Of a DNA stretch of 64,000 nt, positions 18,031 through 27,671 are shown one piece after another. The number at the start of each line of letters is the position of its first letter. Within the stretch, counting starts at the first letter, position 1. The position numbers were made by a program, and so were the translations under genes. A model generated the notes under the pieces. It saw only the letters and a list, made by a program, of their open reading frames with translations, was not told the DNA's origin and ran no database searches. This DNA comes from an uncultured Schlesneria sp. (GTDB taxonomy: Bacteria > Planctomycetota > Planctomycetia > Planctomycetales > Planctomycetaceae): assembly GCA_903834925.1 (NCBI GenBank), contig CAILLA010000159.1:1-64000 (forward strand), read 5' to 3'.

Positions 18031-19767
18031 TTACTTGACCGCATCCCACCACCAGCGTCCAACAGGAAGCTGTGGAGCCTTCACCGTTGTCGAGAGGTCA
18101 TCAAGCTGACCGTCTGATTTGTTTTTCCCGGAATCCTTGGCGAGTGACATCACGTCACATCGGACTCCACCCGCAGCTTGTACGACGATGTCACGTCCTC
18201 GGTAGACTCGATGATTAACGACTGAATCAACTTCTTTCGGTACGGGATACGTGGCGGGAGCATATGCACCGTTAGGAGCAAACACGCCCATATTCCATCC
18301 CGTCTTTCCTCGAAGATCTTCGTGCTGAATCAAGGCCGAACACAATGCCATGTCGAAGATGTTCTGAGCATCTGCAAATACCAGATCTTTCTGGGCCAGT
18401 TTGCCATAGTTCGCAGTAAAATTCTGAGCGAACAGTCGGTTGGTCGGTTCGGATTGTCCCGTTGGGAGATGCTTTCCGTCGGCCGTCACGAGTTGGTTTT
18501 CCGACAGGCACAACACAGAGGAACCTTGAATTTCAAACACATTTTTGTCCGCGCTGTGCAGAACAGCATCGCATTTGACGGTCAACCACCACCGCAAAGC
18601 ATCCATGTTTGGCTGAATTTTCTGTTGATTAACGGGAAGCAGGTCAAAATAACCTGGAATATCTTTGCCGGCATTCAGCTTGTTAATTCCGATCAGCTTC
18701 ATTCGGTAGTCGGCTTCAACGATCACTCGGGCGACGCGACTTTCTCCGGGAACACCCCAAACCACGACGTCCTGACGACCCAATTTTTGCTGAAGTTGTT
18801 TGACCCAAGAACGGACAGCCAGATCGCTGATCGGCCCTTTGGCCTGCGACTTTTCGACAAATTCTTTTAAGGTCTTCACGCCTTCGTCGCGAGTGTTAAT
18901 CGAGCAACCAAAGTCGGCGTGACCGCGAGCAAAGGTTCGCAACACTGTCACCAGATCGTCCAGCTGCAATGTTGGTCGACCCGTCGCCGATGACACGGGC
19001 TGACCCTGTTCGTTGTATTGCCAAGCCTGAGCTGGACCAGCGATGACAATTTCATTTGTTTCAGGCATCGCGAATACGTACTTGACTTGCGCCAAGCCAG
19101 CAAGTTGTGCCATGGTTTCAGGGACTGGCAAACCTTCTTCGATACGTCGAGCGACGGATCTTTCGAGTCGGGTCAGCGAGACCATTCGCAATTCACTTGG
19201 CCGCGAAACGTCTTCGTTGAGATCGGCCTTACGGGCTTGAGCAGCAACAGCGGTCAATTGGCCCGTTTGTTCTTCGCTCGTCAATCGTTGCAGCAAACCT
19301 GTTGGTGAAACTCGAACGCCAGTCTGGAAGGGGGTCATTGCCCCACCTTCGCCGTCATCCTCTTCCCATTTGCCCGGAACGTTTTGTCGAATCAAATTCA
19401 TCAAAGTCATGAAGTCAGCTTGAGCACCACCGCGAAGGATGCTTGGCTCAGCAGCTCGCTTCATATTTCGAGGAATGCGCCGGAGCGTTCCCGTCGCCGC
19501 TTCTGTTTCTCCGGCCGCCTGTTGAGCTGTTGCGACTTGCTTGAGCAGCGTCGATCGTTCATCGGGGCTAGGGGCAGCCAGCGCTTGGACCATGGCCGGG
19601 CCAAATTCGCCCGAGTTAAGATGTTCGGTCACCTGTTGCGACCTGGCCAACGTTACGGCCGATTCGGCAGCGATCGTCGATGATGCCAGTGCAATCAAAC
19701 AACCACAGAGGGTTAACAACCGACCAAAAACGTTCTTACCAGCAGTCAATCGGCTGAGCTGGACCAT
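18031..19767 (-). CDS. Secreted DUF1598 protein (planctomycete family)
   Basis: 578 residues with a signal peptide (LLTLCGCLIALASSTIAAES). A helical N-terminal part is followed by the large conserved domain I recognise as DUF1598, known mainly from planctomycetes: FAMPETNEIVIAGPAQAW, DFGCSINTRDEG, VARVIVEADYRMKLIG, LRWWLTVKCDAVLHS, WNMGVFAPNGAYAPATYPVP. The ATG has GAGG at 8-base spacing. Single-gene unit with its own terminator. The role is unknown; a periplasmic location is inferred from the signal peptide. Confidence 0.85.
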   Translation of the reverse strand: MVQLSRLTAGKNVFGRLLTLCGCLIALASSTIAAESAVTLARSQQVTEHLNSGEFGPAMVQALAAPSPDERSTLLKQVATAQQAAGETEAATGTLRRIPRNMKRAAEPSILRGGAQADFMTLMNLIRQNVPGKWEEDDGEGGAMTPFQTGVRVSPTGLLQRLTSEEQTGQLTAVAAQARKADLNEDVSRPSELRMVSLTRLERSVARRIEEGLPVPETMAQLAGLAQVKYVFAMPETNEIVIAGPAQAWQYNEQGQPVSSATGRPTLQLDDLVTVLRTFARGHADFGCSINTRDEGVKTLKEFVEKSQAKGPISDLAVRSWVKQLQQKLGRQDVVVWGVPGESRVARVIVEADYRMKLIGINKLNAGKDIPGYFDLLPVNQQKIQPNMDALRWWLTVKCDAVLHSADKNVFEIQGSSVLCLSENQLVTADGKHLPTGQSEPTNRLFAQNFTANYGKLAQKDLVFADAQNIFDMALCSALIQHEDLRGKTGWNMGVFAPNGAYAPATYPVPKEVDSVVNHRVYRGRDIVVQAAGGVRCDVMSLAKDSGKNKSDGQLDDLSTTVKAPQLPVGRWWWDAVK

Positions 19768-20067
19768 GTCAGGTTCCTCGTGGCGAAAAAGACGGAGATG
19801 AAAGCGACATCATCAACACGGGCAAAACTGTTCGTCAAACAGACAGAAAACAGAAAGACCCCTGTATCGGATTAGAATCGTCCTCCGAAGCGTCCACGTC
19901 AAGAAGATTCTGAGAATTTCTGTCGTTGTAGTCCGACACGTCGAGTCTCATCCCAACAATCCGATTTGCCGTTAGAATGGACGGTCGGTCGCAATCGTGG
20001 TGAAATTTGAGAATTGATTAAGATCGATAAGGTCACCGCATTCGGATTTTTTTCCAGGAGATGGAAA

Positions 20068-20919
20068 TTGCCAGAACTTCCCGAAGTGGAAACGATGGTT
20101 CGTGGAATTCGTTCGCACGTCATCGGCAGGATCATCGATGATATTGTTGCATGCCCGAACGATCACAAACCAATTTCGATTGCACCAAAGTTAGCGATGA
20201 TTCGTAAGAAACTCCTCGGGCAACGTTTTGCCGAAGTCCGGCGGCTCGGCAAACGCATTGTTTTCGATGTCTCCGGTGGATCAAATCTCGTCATCGAGCC
20301 ACGTATGACCGGGCTTTTGGTGCTGGCAAACCCTCCTGACGTGGACCACTTGAGGGTCGAGATCCGTTTCCAGGAATCTCGAGAATTTGACTCGATCTGG
20401 TTTTGGGACCGCCGAGGCCTGGGGACTGTCACATGGTTTGAACCCGGCGCACTTCAACGCAAGCTTGGGTCAGGAGCGTTAGGACCTGATGCACTAGATA
20501 TTGACGTATCAGAATGGATTGAATCCTGCGGAAAAACCGGTCGCGAAATTAAAGTAGTGCTTTTAGATCAAAAGATTGTGGCGGGGATTGGGAATATTTA
20601 CGCGAGTGAAATCCTCCACAAAGCGGGGATTCACCCCACGCAGCCTGCAAATTCATTAAACTCAGGAAGTATCGATAAACTGGCTGTGGCCGTACGCTCG
20701 GTGCTCTCAAAAGCAATTCTATGTGAAGGATCGACCCTTGGAGACGGAACATACCGAAACGCACTGAATCAAAATGGCCGTTACCAAAATGAACATCGCG
20801 TCTATATGCGCGAAGGGCAAACTTGTATTTCCTGCGAAAAAGGTGAAATTGCCCGAATCACCCAGGCGCAACGATCAACATTTTTTTGCCCAAACTGCCA
20901 AAAAGGAAAGAGAAAATGA
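20068..20919 (+). CDS. mutM: Formamidopyrimidine-DNA glycosylase
   Basis: MutM (Fpg) removes 8-oxoguanine and formamidopyrimidines from DNA. The N-terminal Pro after the initiator Met is the catalytic nucleophile, so translation must begin at TTG 20068 (L-P-E-L-P-E-V-E), which has AGGAG 7 bases upstream; a longer frame from 20014 would bury the active site. Other marks: RRLGKRIVFD (Lys of the lesion pocket), EPRMTGLL, the H2TH helix region KIVAGIGNIYASEILH, and a C-terminal zinc finger CISC...CPNC. 283 residues, normal length. The stop overlaps the next small frame as ATGA. Confidence 0.95.
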   Translation: MPELPEVETMVRGIRSHVIGRIIDDIVACPNDHKPISIAPKLAMIRKKLLGQRFAEVRRLGKRIVFDVSGGSNLVIEPRMTGLLVLANPPDVDHLRVEIRFQESREFDSIWFWDRRGLGTVTWFEPGALQRKLGSGALGPDALDIDVSEWIESCGKTGREIKVVLLDQKIVAGIGNIYASEILHKAGIHPTQPANSLNSGSIDKLAVAVRSVLSKAILCEGSTLGDGTYRNALNQNGRYQNEHRVYMREGQTCISCEKGEIARITQAQRSTFFCPNCQKGKRK

Positions 20920-21053
20920 CCGGAGCACCCCGAAAGCCCGCCACCAAGCTGCCACACCTGCGTAAGCAAATGCAAAAAAACCAAACCATCAAAGCTGCAC
21001 GCGACCTAAAGACGTTACGTATTAAGCCAGCCGAAAAAAAGAAGCCTTTTTAG
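20916..21053 (+). CDS. Small basic protein coupled to mutM
   Basis: A 45-codon frame whose ATG overlaps the mutM stop by 4 bases, an arrangement typical of coupled genes. The product is very basic (about 14 Lys/Arg, starting MTGAPRKPATKLPHLRKQMQ) with no membrane segment. It could bind nucleic acid. Evidence is only the overlap, the coding-like composition and the clean end; no family is recognised. Confidence 0.45.
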   Translation: MTGAPRKPATKLPHLRKQMQKNQTIKAARDLKTLRIKPAEKKKPF

Positions 21054-21249
21054 ATGAGTCTTGTGAAATTTCATTAATATTTTTCAATAAAAACTCAGTA
21101 CCGCTGAGCTCAATCGAGCAATACGTTATTAATCGTAAAATGAAGTGCAATATGATTTTGCGAGTCAGATTCCGTCGCAGTCTACTCCGAATTCGAATAG
21201 GATCGACGTCGAGAGAGACTTGCATGCCAAGAAAGCAGATTCTACAGGG

Positions 21250-21277
21250 TTGACACGACGCGTGTAGAGTCTACAAT
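21250..21277 (+). promoter_or_regulatory. Promoter of csrA
   Basis: TTGACA (21250-21255), a 16-base spacer and TACAAT (21272-21277), very close to the sigma-70 consensus, about 100 bases before csrA. The spacer contains the palindrome ACACGACGCGTGT, and TCTACA occurs on both sides, which would suit a repressor site. The rest of the gap 21054-21374 shows nothing else. Confidence 0.7.
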
Positions 21278-21374
21278 TCTTGCGATCTGTAAACCTCGGT
21301 ATCGTTGCGCAGACAGCTTCAGAGACTTGAACTGCACGGATGAAGAAAGGGCTTGGCCCTCGGAGTTGTGGGAA

Positions 21375-21596
21375 ATGTTAGTTCTGTCGCGGAAAAAAAA
21401 CGAAAGCATTATCGTCGATGACACGATTGTCATCACCGTTGTTGAAATTCGGGGTGACAAAGTTCGACTCGGGATTGAAGCTCCCCGCGAAGTTTCCATT
21501 CATCGAAGCGAAGTCCGCGACGCTATCGCGGCGGCAGAAACTGAACAAGCCACCACAGTGGTGCCAGTAGAGGAAGTAAAAGCTGTTGTTGAATGA
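21375..21596 (+). CDS. csrA: Carbon storage regulator, RNA-binding
   Basis: CsrA binds GGA motifs in mRNA leaders and controls translation of carbon, motility and biofilm genes. The 73-residue product starts MLVLSRKKNESI and has the family core VEIRGDKVRLGIEAPREVSIHRSEV, including the RNA-contact Arg of the last strand. ATG 21375 begins the family signature and has GGAG 9 bases upstream; an upstream ATG in the same frame lacks homology. The C-terminal tail after the core is Ala/Val/Glu-rich. Own promoter with a palindromic spacer. Confidence 0.95.
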   Translation: MLVLSRKKNESIIVDDTIVITVVEIRGDKVRLGIEAPREVSIHRSEVRDAIAAAETEQATTVVPVEEVKAVVE

Positions 21597-21760
21597 TTGA
21601 AATTTTTGGCATAACTCGCCATAATTGAGTCTGTCAGTCGTACTTCCCGGTCGTTTAGTCTGCTTGTTTGTCATCTAAGTGAAAATTTTCGGAAGTCTCG
21701 TTGAAGAGTAGCTCCGTAGACTCCGATCTTCTCCTCACCTGTGCTATACTGTTGATAGAC

Positions 21761-21833
21761 GGCCCCATCGTCTAGAGGCCTAGGACATCGGATTTTCAGT
21801 CCGAGTACTGGGGTTCGAATCCCCATGGGGTCA
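21761..21833 (+). tRNA. tRNA-Glu (UUC anticodon)
   Basis: A 73-base cloverleaf. The acceptor GGCCCCA pairs with TGGGGTC (one G-U), the anticodon stem TCGGA/TCCGA encloses loop TTTTCAG with anticodon TTC, and the T-arm contains GGTTCGAATCC. CCA is not encoded and must be added. A TATACT -10 box lies at 21745-21750 and a terminator starts 4 bases after the gene, so it is transcribed alone. Confidence 0.97.
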
Positions 21834-21836
21834 GTT

Positions 21837-21870
21837 GCGTCCGAGTCTTAAGACTCGGACGCTTTTTTTT
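21837..21870 (+). terminator. Rho-independent terminator of tRNA-Glu
   Basis: A 26-base perfect palindrome (GCGTCCGAGTC, TTAA, GACTCGGACGC) followed by eight T residues, directly after the tRNA. Confidence 0.97.
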
Positions 21871-21958
21871 GCCATTACCAATTTGAATCCTGTGACGGAA
21901 TCTGCGATGACCTGAACCAGAAGTCCTATTAAAACGTGAAGTGAGAGATCCTACGAAC

Positions 21959-23098
21959 GTGGCCAAAAAGCTCTCCAAGAAAGTACGCGTTGACTTCCGT
22001 AAGAACCGACAGAACCCGACGCGCCAGAACAATTTTACGCGTCAGGTGCAAGCTGACGAAATCGACATTGACCGTATCGACCGCGACCAGCGAGTCTCTG
22101 GTAAGGGAGAATTGACCAGGCGACGAACGGTACTCGGCGAGACGGGAGAAGGGGATACCTTTGTTCTTTCAGTCGATGAAACCGCGTGTCTCTATGGACG
22201 GGTGCTGTCCGCAATCGGTTCAACGCAATGCACGGTTCAAGTGGATGAAGGACAACCTTTCGCGGGAACACACTTTGAATGCACAGTCCGGCGCGTAGTA
22301 AGGACAGTCGCACGCAACGCACGAAATGCCGTGGTCACCGGAGATCGAGTACTGTTTCTGCCAAGTGAGAATGCCCGTGGCGTCATTGAGCGAGTTGAAC
22401 CCCGTCGCGGAGTCTTAGCCAGGGGGCATCAATACAAGCAACATATTCTGGTTGCCAACGTCTCGCAGGTCGCAATTATTGCTTCCGCCGAAGAACCTCC
22501 ACTGAAGCCCGCACTAATCGACAGATTTCTCGTCAGCTCGGCCAAAGGAGATGTCCGTGCGATCATCGTCATCAATAAGTGCGATCTCGTGGATTTGGCC
22601 GATCTGCAACCAATGATTGGACAGTACGTTCGACTTGGATACACGGTCGTGCCAGCCAGCGTTCAAACAGGACTTGGGATTGCCTGGCTGCGCCGATTGT
22701 TGAAGCACGAGCAAACCGTTTTTACGGGACAAAGCGGCGTTGGTAAGTCGTCGTTGTTGAATGCGATTCAACCGGGGCTGGCGATCAAGACGGGTGATGT
22801 CAGCCGTGTGACGCAAAAGGGACGCCACACGACTCGTTTTGCCCAGCTTCGGGAACTGACCTTTGGCGGATGGGTTGTTGATACACCAGGCATCCGTCAG
22901 TTGGAACTTTGGGATGTTCACCCGGCAGAAATGGAGGGATTTTTTGTCGAATTCCGTCCGTTTGTTCCCCAATGCAAGTTTCCGGACTGCTTGCACATGG
23001 TTGAAGACGGATGCGCTGTACGCGAGGCAGTCCAGAAGGATCTGATTTCTCAGATCCGATACGAAAGTTATTTGCGACTCGTAATCGGCGACGATTAG
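21959..23098 (+). CDS. rsgA: Small ribosomal subunit biogenesis GTPase RsgA
   Basis: RsgA (YjeQ) is a circularly permuted GTPase that checks late 30S assembly. It has an N-terminal OB-fold, then the G motifs in permuted order: NKCD (G4), GQSGVGKSSLLN (G1), DTPGIRQ (G3), then a C-terminal zinc site around CKFPDCLHMVEDGCAVREA. The start is uncertain: GTG 21959 gives a basic start (AKKLSKKVRVDFRKNRQ) typical of planctomycete RsgA as I recall it, while GTG 21941 would add six residues. The basic N-terminal tail likely contacts rRNA. Stand-alone gene after tRNA-Glu. Confidence 0.93.
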   Translation: MAKKLSKKVRVDFRKNRQNPTRQNNFTRQVQADEIDIDRIDRDQRVSGKGELTRRRTVLGETGEGDTFVLSVDETACLYGRVLSAIGSTQCTVQVDEGQPFAGTHFECTVRRVVRTVARNARNAVVTGDRVLFLPSENARGVIERVEPRRGVLARGHQYKQHILVANVSQVAIIASAEEPPLKPALIDRFLVSSAKGDVRAIIVINKCDLVDLADLQPMIGQYVRLGYTVVPASVQTGLGIAWLRRLLKHEQTVFTGQSGVGKSSLLNAIQPGLAIKTGDVSRVTQKGRHTTRFAQLRELTFGGWVVDTPGIRQLELWDVHPAEMEGFFVEFRPFVPQCKFPDCLHMVEDGCAVREAVQKDLISQIRYESYLRLVIGDD

Positions 23099-23163
23099 CA
23101 TTCGCGAATGCATCGATAAGTGCTCAGTCAAAACGCGTACGTACATCATAGGTGAATGTAGGC

Positions 23164-26112
23164 TTATTCCCAGGCAAGAGGCGTCTGCCAGGCTGACTTC
23201 AACTCGACACACCCCTGGTCAAGCACGGTCGCCCCGTTTTGAATGACGGCTCGAACTCGATTTGTCGAATCAACCTGACCAATCCGAGTGAGTGGCAGTC
23301 CGGCAAATTCCTTTTCAACTTGCGCGCAATGTTCTGGTTCGACCTCAATCACAAAACGGGTTGTACTTTCCGAGAATAGAAGTGCGGCAGCTTCAGGCAG
23401 GCCGGTGTTCGTCGCGAGCTGCGACAAATCAAGGTCGACGCCTAATCCGCCGGCGAACGCCATTTCCGCGACGGCGACGGCCAGGCCCCCTTCACTCAAA
23501 TCATGACAACTGCGAACAAGCTGTCGTTCGATCGACTTGTGGACGGCCGTGAAGATTCGAGGTGCCAACGTCATATCAACGCGTGGTAAGCGACCACCTG
23601 TGAGATGATTCACCAGCGCATAATGACTTCCGCCCCTCTCGTCTCGTGTTATCCCAACCTGGAACAGGACGTTTCCTGATTTTTTAAGGTCCATCGTTAC
23701 GCACCGACGAACATCAGCGACTTGACCAATCGCACTGATTAAAAGCGATGACGGGATCGCCACGGTTCGCTTTTCGCCCGTCTCCGCATCTGCATAAGAA
23801 AACTCGTTATTCAGGCTATCTTTGCCACTGATGAACGGCGTTCCAAATGCGATTGCGGTGTCTTTACATCCGATCGCGGCACGTACAAGCGAACCGAGCG
23901 TTTCTGGACGCTCGGTGTTTCCCCAGCAGAAATTATCGAGGACTGCAATTCGAGAAGGGTCGGCCCCCACGGCGACACAGTTACGAACCGCTTCATCGAT
24001 TGCTGCGGCCGCCATCCAGTAAGGATCGGAATCACCATAATGCGGGTTCATGCCATTGGAAACCACCACACCTCGGTACGACGTCAAATCTGGCCTGACA
24101 ACCGATGCATCGGAAGGGCCGTCACAGGCGACGCCGACGAGTGGTTTTACGACCGAACCGGATTGAACCTCATGATCGTACTGCCGGATGATCCACTCTT
24201 TGCTGCAAACGTTCAAAGAACCGAGAATCTGCTTGAGCGTCGAATTTAAGTGCTCGCAAATGTTTCGATTCGCAGAAATTGACTCCCCTAACGGAGTCTC
24301 TTTTGGCGGCGAATAGACGGCATCCCGAGTGACATGCGGGCGACCATCGTGAAGGAACGACATCGCCACGTCCCCTACGGTTTCGCCTTGATATGTCAAA
24401 CGCAATCGTCCTGCGTTTCCGAATTGACCGATGGCAGAAGCTTCAACCCCTTCAGCCTCGCAAAGAGCGTGGAATTCGTCCCACTTTTCCGGAGGAACTG
24501 AAAGTACCATTCGCTCCTGAGCTTCACTGATCCAGATTTCCGTGTAGGAAAGACCCGTGTATTTGAGAGGGCACTTATCAAGCCACACCACGGCACCGAT
24601 TTCTTCTCCCATTTCGCCAACAGCAGAACTGAATCCGCCCGCTCCACAATCAGTGATCGCGTGATAAAGGCCAAGATCACGCGCTTGTAGCACGACATCG
24701 GCGACCATTTTTTCAACAACGGCATTACCGATCTGAACCGCACCACCCGAGATCGTCTCACTTTCGTGAGTTAATTCCGCCGACGAGAATGTCGCTCCGT
24801 GAATCCCGTCTCGGCCTGTGCGTCCTCCGACAGCCACGATGAAATCGCCAGGATGAACCGTCTTCTCGACACGGTCAACAGGAATCATCGCCGCCGTGCC
24901 ACAGTAAACCAACGGGTTGCCCAGATAACGCTCATCGAAGAAGACCGCCCCATTCACCGTGGGGATTCCCATTCGATTGCCGTAGTCTCGGACTCCTGAA
25001 ACAACCCCCTTCATCACGAGCTTCGGATGCAGCACGCCGGGAGGAAGGGACGCGACCGGTGTATCAGGCGGAGCAAAACAAAATACGTCGGTATTCAAGA
25101 TCGGTTTCGCACCAAGGCCTGTGCCAAGCGGATCACGGATCACGCCGCCAATGCCGGTATTCGCTCCGCCGTAAGGCTCGATTGCTGACGGGTGATTATG
25201 CGTTTCGACCTTGAAACAGACGTGCTGTTTGTCGTCAAACTTCACGACGCCTGCATTGTCTTTGAATACACTGACGCACCAGTCGTCGGCCCCTAATCGT
25301 TGACGGATCTCGACAGTCGCCCCGAAAATTGTTTCCTTCAACATGTTTTCAAAGACATGTTCTCCAGATTCGTCGCGATATCGAATACGACCTTTCAATG
25401 TCTTGTGTGAACAATGCTCGCTCCACGTTTGTGCCACGGTTTCGAGTTCGATGTCGGTTGGATCACGCTGTTGATCAACCCAATGCTGCTTGATCGTCTG
25501 CATCTCGGTCAGGCTCAAATAGAGCTGGCCATATTTGCTGAGATCTTTCAAAGCAGCGTCATCCATCGCTCGAATCGGAATGGTTTTCAATTGAAATTTG
25601 TAATCCGAACCGGCCCCGATCTTGTTCATCCGGATTGCACCGGAAATTACCCGTTCAACGGCTTCATTGGCCAGAACACGTTTTGTAACGCGTTCGAGAT
25701 CGCCGGTTGAAACGTTCTGTTCAAACCAATACTTCCGAACTGTCGCAACGGTATCGACAGCGAAACCGAGGTCAACGAGGGCTTTTTGAGTACTTGTCGC
25801 AACGTTGTCCGTCACACCTGGCTTATACAGGACGTTGAGCAACGTTGCAGAAGTTACCAAATTCGAAACGGCCGATTTCTTGTCCGAAATCTCACGGACT
25901 TCGAACTTTTCAGCAACGGGATCAACGAGCAGTATCGATGCGGCCCGTTTGATATCAGTCGCGTTCAGCGACTCTCCCTGCAAAAGAAATGACCGGGCCG
26001 TTTCAACCCGGCTGATCGTTGAAGCTCGCAGATCATGAGCCTCCTGCACGATTCGAAGTCCTTCGCGGTCAATTTCATTAACAGACGGACGAATTTCGAC
26101 TTCCCACAGCAT
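23164..26112 (-). CDS. purL: Phosphoribosylformylglycinamidine synthase, PurS-like domains fused to PurL
   Basis: FGAM synthase converts FGAR to FGAM in purine synthesis. The 982-residue product is longer than small-type PurL (about 740). The extra N-terminus has PurS-like units: [20 protein letters not shown] at the start and [18 protein letters not shown] near residue 95. The PurL part follows with [40 protein letters not shown]/Mg-binding [19 protein letters not shown] and a second AIRS-like half with [18 protein letters not shown]. There is no glutaminase domain, so a separate PurQ is needed. It is downstream of tyrA on the same strand with a 129-base gap. Confidence 0.93.
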   Translation of the reverse strand: MLWEVEIRPSVNEIDREGLRIVQEAHDLRASTISRVETARSFLLQGESLNATDIKRAASILLVDPVAEKFEVREISDKKSAVSNLVTSATLLNVLYKPGVTDNVATSTQKALVDLGFAVDTVATVRKYWFEQNVSTGDLERVTKRVLANEAVERVISGAIRMNKIGAGSDYKFQLKTIPIRAMDDAALKDLSKYGQLYLSLTEMQTIKQHWVDQQRDPTDIELETVAQTWSEHCSHKTLKGRIRYRDESGEHVFENMLKETIFGATVEIRQRLGADDWCVSVFKDNAGVVKFDDKQHVCFKVETHNHPSAIEPYGGANTGIGGVIRDPLGTGLGAKPILNTDVFCFAPPDTPVASLPPGVLHPKLVMKGVVSGVRDYGNRMGIPTVNGAVFFDERYLGNPLVYCGTAAMIPVDRVEKTVHPGDFIVAVGGRTGRDGIHGATFSSAELTHESETISGGAVQIGNAVVEKMVADVVLQARDLGLYHAITDCGAGGFSSAVGEMGEEIGAVVWLDKCPLKYTGLSYTEIWISEAQERMVLSVPPEKWDEFHALCEAEGVEASAIGQFGNAGRLRLTYQGETVGDVAMSFLHDGRPHVTRDAVYSPPKETPLGESISANRNICEHLNSTLKQILGSLNVCSKEWIIRQYDHEVQSGSVVKPLVGVACDGPSDASVVRPDLTSYRGVVVSNGMNPHYGDSDPYWMAAAAIDEAVRNCVAVGADPSRIAVLDNFCWGNTERPETLGSLVRAAIGCKDTAIAFGTPFISGKDSLNNEFSYADAETGEKRTVAIPSSLLISAIGQVADVRRCVTMDLKKSGNVLFQVGITRDERGGSHYALVNHLTGGRLPRVDMTLAPRIFTAVHKSIERQLVRSCHDLSEGGLAVAVAEMAFAGGLGVDLDLSQLATNTGLPEAAALLFSESTTRFVIEVEPEHCAQVEKEFAGLPLTRIGQVDSTNRVRAVIQNGATVLDQGCVELKSAWQTPLAWE

Positions 26113-26241
26113 TCGAATTCAGTTCCCAAAAAATATGCGTGTCCTTCCAATTGATCTCTGGAAGGAGGTTTGAAAAAAATCTGACCGACAATGCAATTGT
26201 GGCAACCTCGCGTTCGCTGTGCGAGGGTCACCTGTTTCTAT

Positions 26242-27144
26242 TTACTCGTGAATGGTCTCATCCAGTGACATTCGGAATTGCTGACCATCCTTTAAAAGCT
26301 CTCGGACCTCTTCAAGATTGTGATTTTCAAGAGCCTTTCGATATGCGGAAAGCCGCTGTTGCATTTCATCAATTCCATTGACGACCTGCTCGGCATTGTT
26401 CATCAGGATCCCCGCCCATAAATCGGGGTCACCAGCAGCGACGCGTGTCGTATCGCGAAAGCCGGTTCCCGTCAGTCGGCGGTGATCATCGCAAACGGTC
26501 GTTGCCAAGGCGGCAGCCACCACATGCGGCAAGTGACTAGTCACAGCTAATGCAGCGTCGTGAGAATCGGGCGACATTCGAATCGTTCGCATACCGAGGG
26601 CCCGCCAGAATCGCTCGAGCCGCGAGATCGAAGGTTCGAGAGTTGCTGAAGTCGGTGTTAGAACACAGAGCCGACCTTCAAATAGTCGTGCGTCGGCAGC
26701 CTCAAAACCTTGTCGATGAGAACCGGCAATCGGATGCGAACCGACGAAATTCGGGATGTTCAATAGCTTAGAACAGATTGGCCCCTTCACGCTTCCAACG
26801 TCTGTCATCAAAAGGCCAGACTCGGATGCCTGTGCAACGGCTTTGACAGAAGTGAAAGACTGGTCGGCAAAGGCGGAATGAACGTCCGACGCAACTCGTT
26901 CGACCGGAGTGCAGAAGACTACCAGATTGGCTCGGGCTAAAACGCTGCCTGCTTTGGTCGTCGCTTCATCGATCAATCCGGCAGCACGAGCGGCCTCGAT
27001 CCGGGCCTGATCTCGACCGACTCCGATAACTGTTCGAGCAATTTTCCGACGCTTGAGTGCAGCAGCCAAAGAACCGCCGATCATCCCCACGCCGACGATA
27101 ACGACGGTCTCTTCGAGCGGCGACGAAAACGGTAGTTCGTTCAT
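26242..27144 (-). CDS. tyrA: Prephenate/arogenate dehydrogenase (TyrA family)
   Basis: Catalyses the NAD(P)-dependent oxidative step of tyrosine synthesis. The 300-residue product starts with a Rossmann motif (VVIVGVGMIGGSLAAALKRR), then MTDVGSVKGPI, FVGSHPIAGSHRQGFEAA (His and Arg of the active site) and the helical domain AVTSHLPHVVAAALA with FRDTTRVAAGDPDLW. ATG 27144 is preferred because it starts the family region just after the ferredoxin gene (25-base gap); the longer frame would overlap that gene. Shine-Dalgarno is weak, so coupling to ferredoxin translation is likely. Confidence 0.93.
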   Translation of the reverse strand: MNELPFSSPLEETVVIVGVGMIGGSLAAALKRRKIARTVIGVGRDQARIEAARAAGLIDEATTKAGSVLARANLVVFCTPVERVASDVHSAFADQSFTSVKAVAQASESGLLMTDVGSVKGPICSKLLNIPNFVGSHPIAGSHRQGFEAADARLFEGRLCVLTPTSATLEPSISRLERFWRALGMRTIRMSPDSHDAALAVTSHLPHVVAAALATTVCDDHRRLTGTGFRDTTRVAAGDPDLWAGILMNNAEQVVNGIDEMQQRLSAYRKALENHNLEEVRELLKDGQQFRMSLDETIHE

Positions 27145-27169
27145 TGAGAAGACATTGTAACAGAAAGTT

Positions 27170-27571
27170 CTATTTCGAACTTGCCTGTTCTGCAGCGAGT
27201 TCCGCCATGCGCTGAGCGGGAACAACCAATCGATCCCAGTTCTTAATCATATAGTCTGGCGGGCCACCCTTGTTGGCGACGTACTGAGCAACCTGAATTG
27301 TTGGAATCAGCTCAATGGCATCCCATGGACAGACGGTTAATTCGTAAGGATCAGACTTTTTGGTGGGAATATGGACGCAAACTTCACAACCCACGCATCG
27401 CTCGACGTCGATCTCACACCACGATTGAAGCACTGAGATCGATTCGCCTTTTACTTTGTAAATGCAATCTACAGGGCAAACTTCCAAACAAGCTTCACAC
27501 CCGGTGCAATTGTCGGCATTGATGACGGCGACTTCCTTTGGAAGCTTTTTTCGCGAACCCGCTTTGGCCAT
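27170..27571 (-). CDS. Two-cluster ferredoxin with insertion in cluster II
   Basis: A 133-residue bacterial-type ferredoxin. Cluster I ligands are CTGCEACLEVCP (C22, C25, C28, C32). Cluster II is CVGCEVC (C59, C62, C65), but the fourth ligand comes 16 residues later (VCPWDAIEL, C81) after the insertion VHIPTKKSDPYELT, instead of the usual four. Extra Cys at 36 and 52. The C-terminal helical extension of about 45 residues may bind a partner. AGGA precedes the ATG, and a promoter lies at 27644-27671. It is co-oriented with tyrA; the partner enzyme is unknown. Confidence 0.9.
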   Translation of the reverse strand: MAKAGSRKKLPKEVAVINADNCTGCEACLEVCPVDCIYKVKGESISVLQSWCEIDVERCVGCEVCVHIPTKKSDPYELTVCPWDAIELIPTIQVAQYVANKGGPPDYMIKNWDRLVVPAQRMAELAAEQASSK

Positions 27572-27643
27572 AACATCCTACCTCGAACTGAGCAGTCAGT
27601 CGATAAATTCGACTGAAATCCAACTCGCCAAATTCAAACTGTG

Positions 27644-27671
27644 AACGTAGCGAACCACGAAAGCATGTCAA
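27644..27671 (-). promoter_or_regulatory. Probable promoter of the ferredoxin-tyrA unit
   Basis: On the minus strand TTGACA (27671-27666), a 16-base spacer and TACGTT (27649-27644), about 73 bases before the ferredoxin start. A strong -35 box with a weaker -10 box. Confidence 0.45.

Noticed and set aside
20014-20067. ATG-initiated longer MutM
   Set aside because: It would hide the catalytic N-terminal Pro; the TTG with AGGAG at 20068 fits the family.
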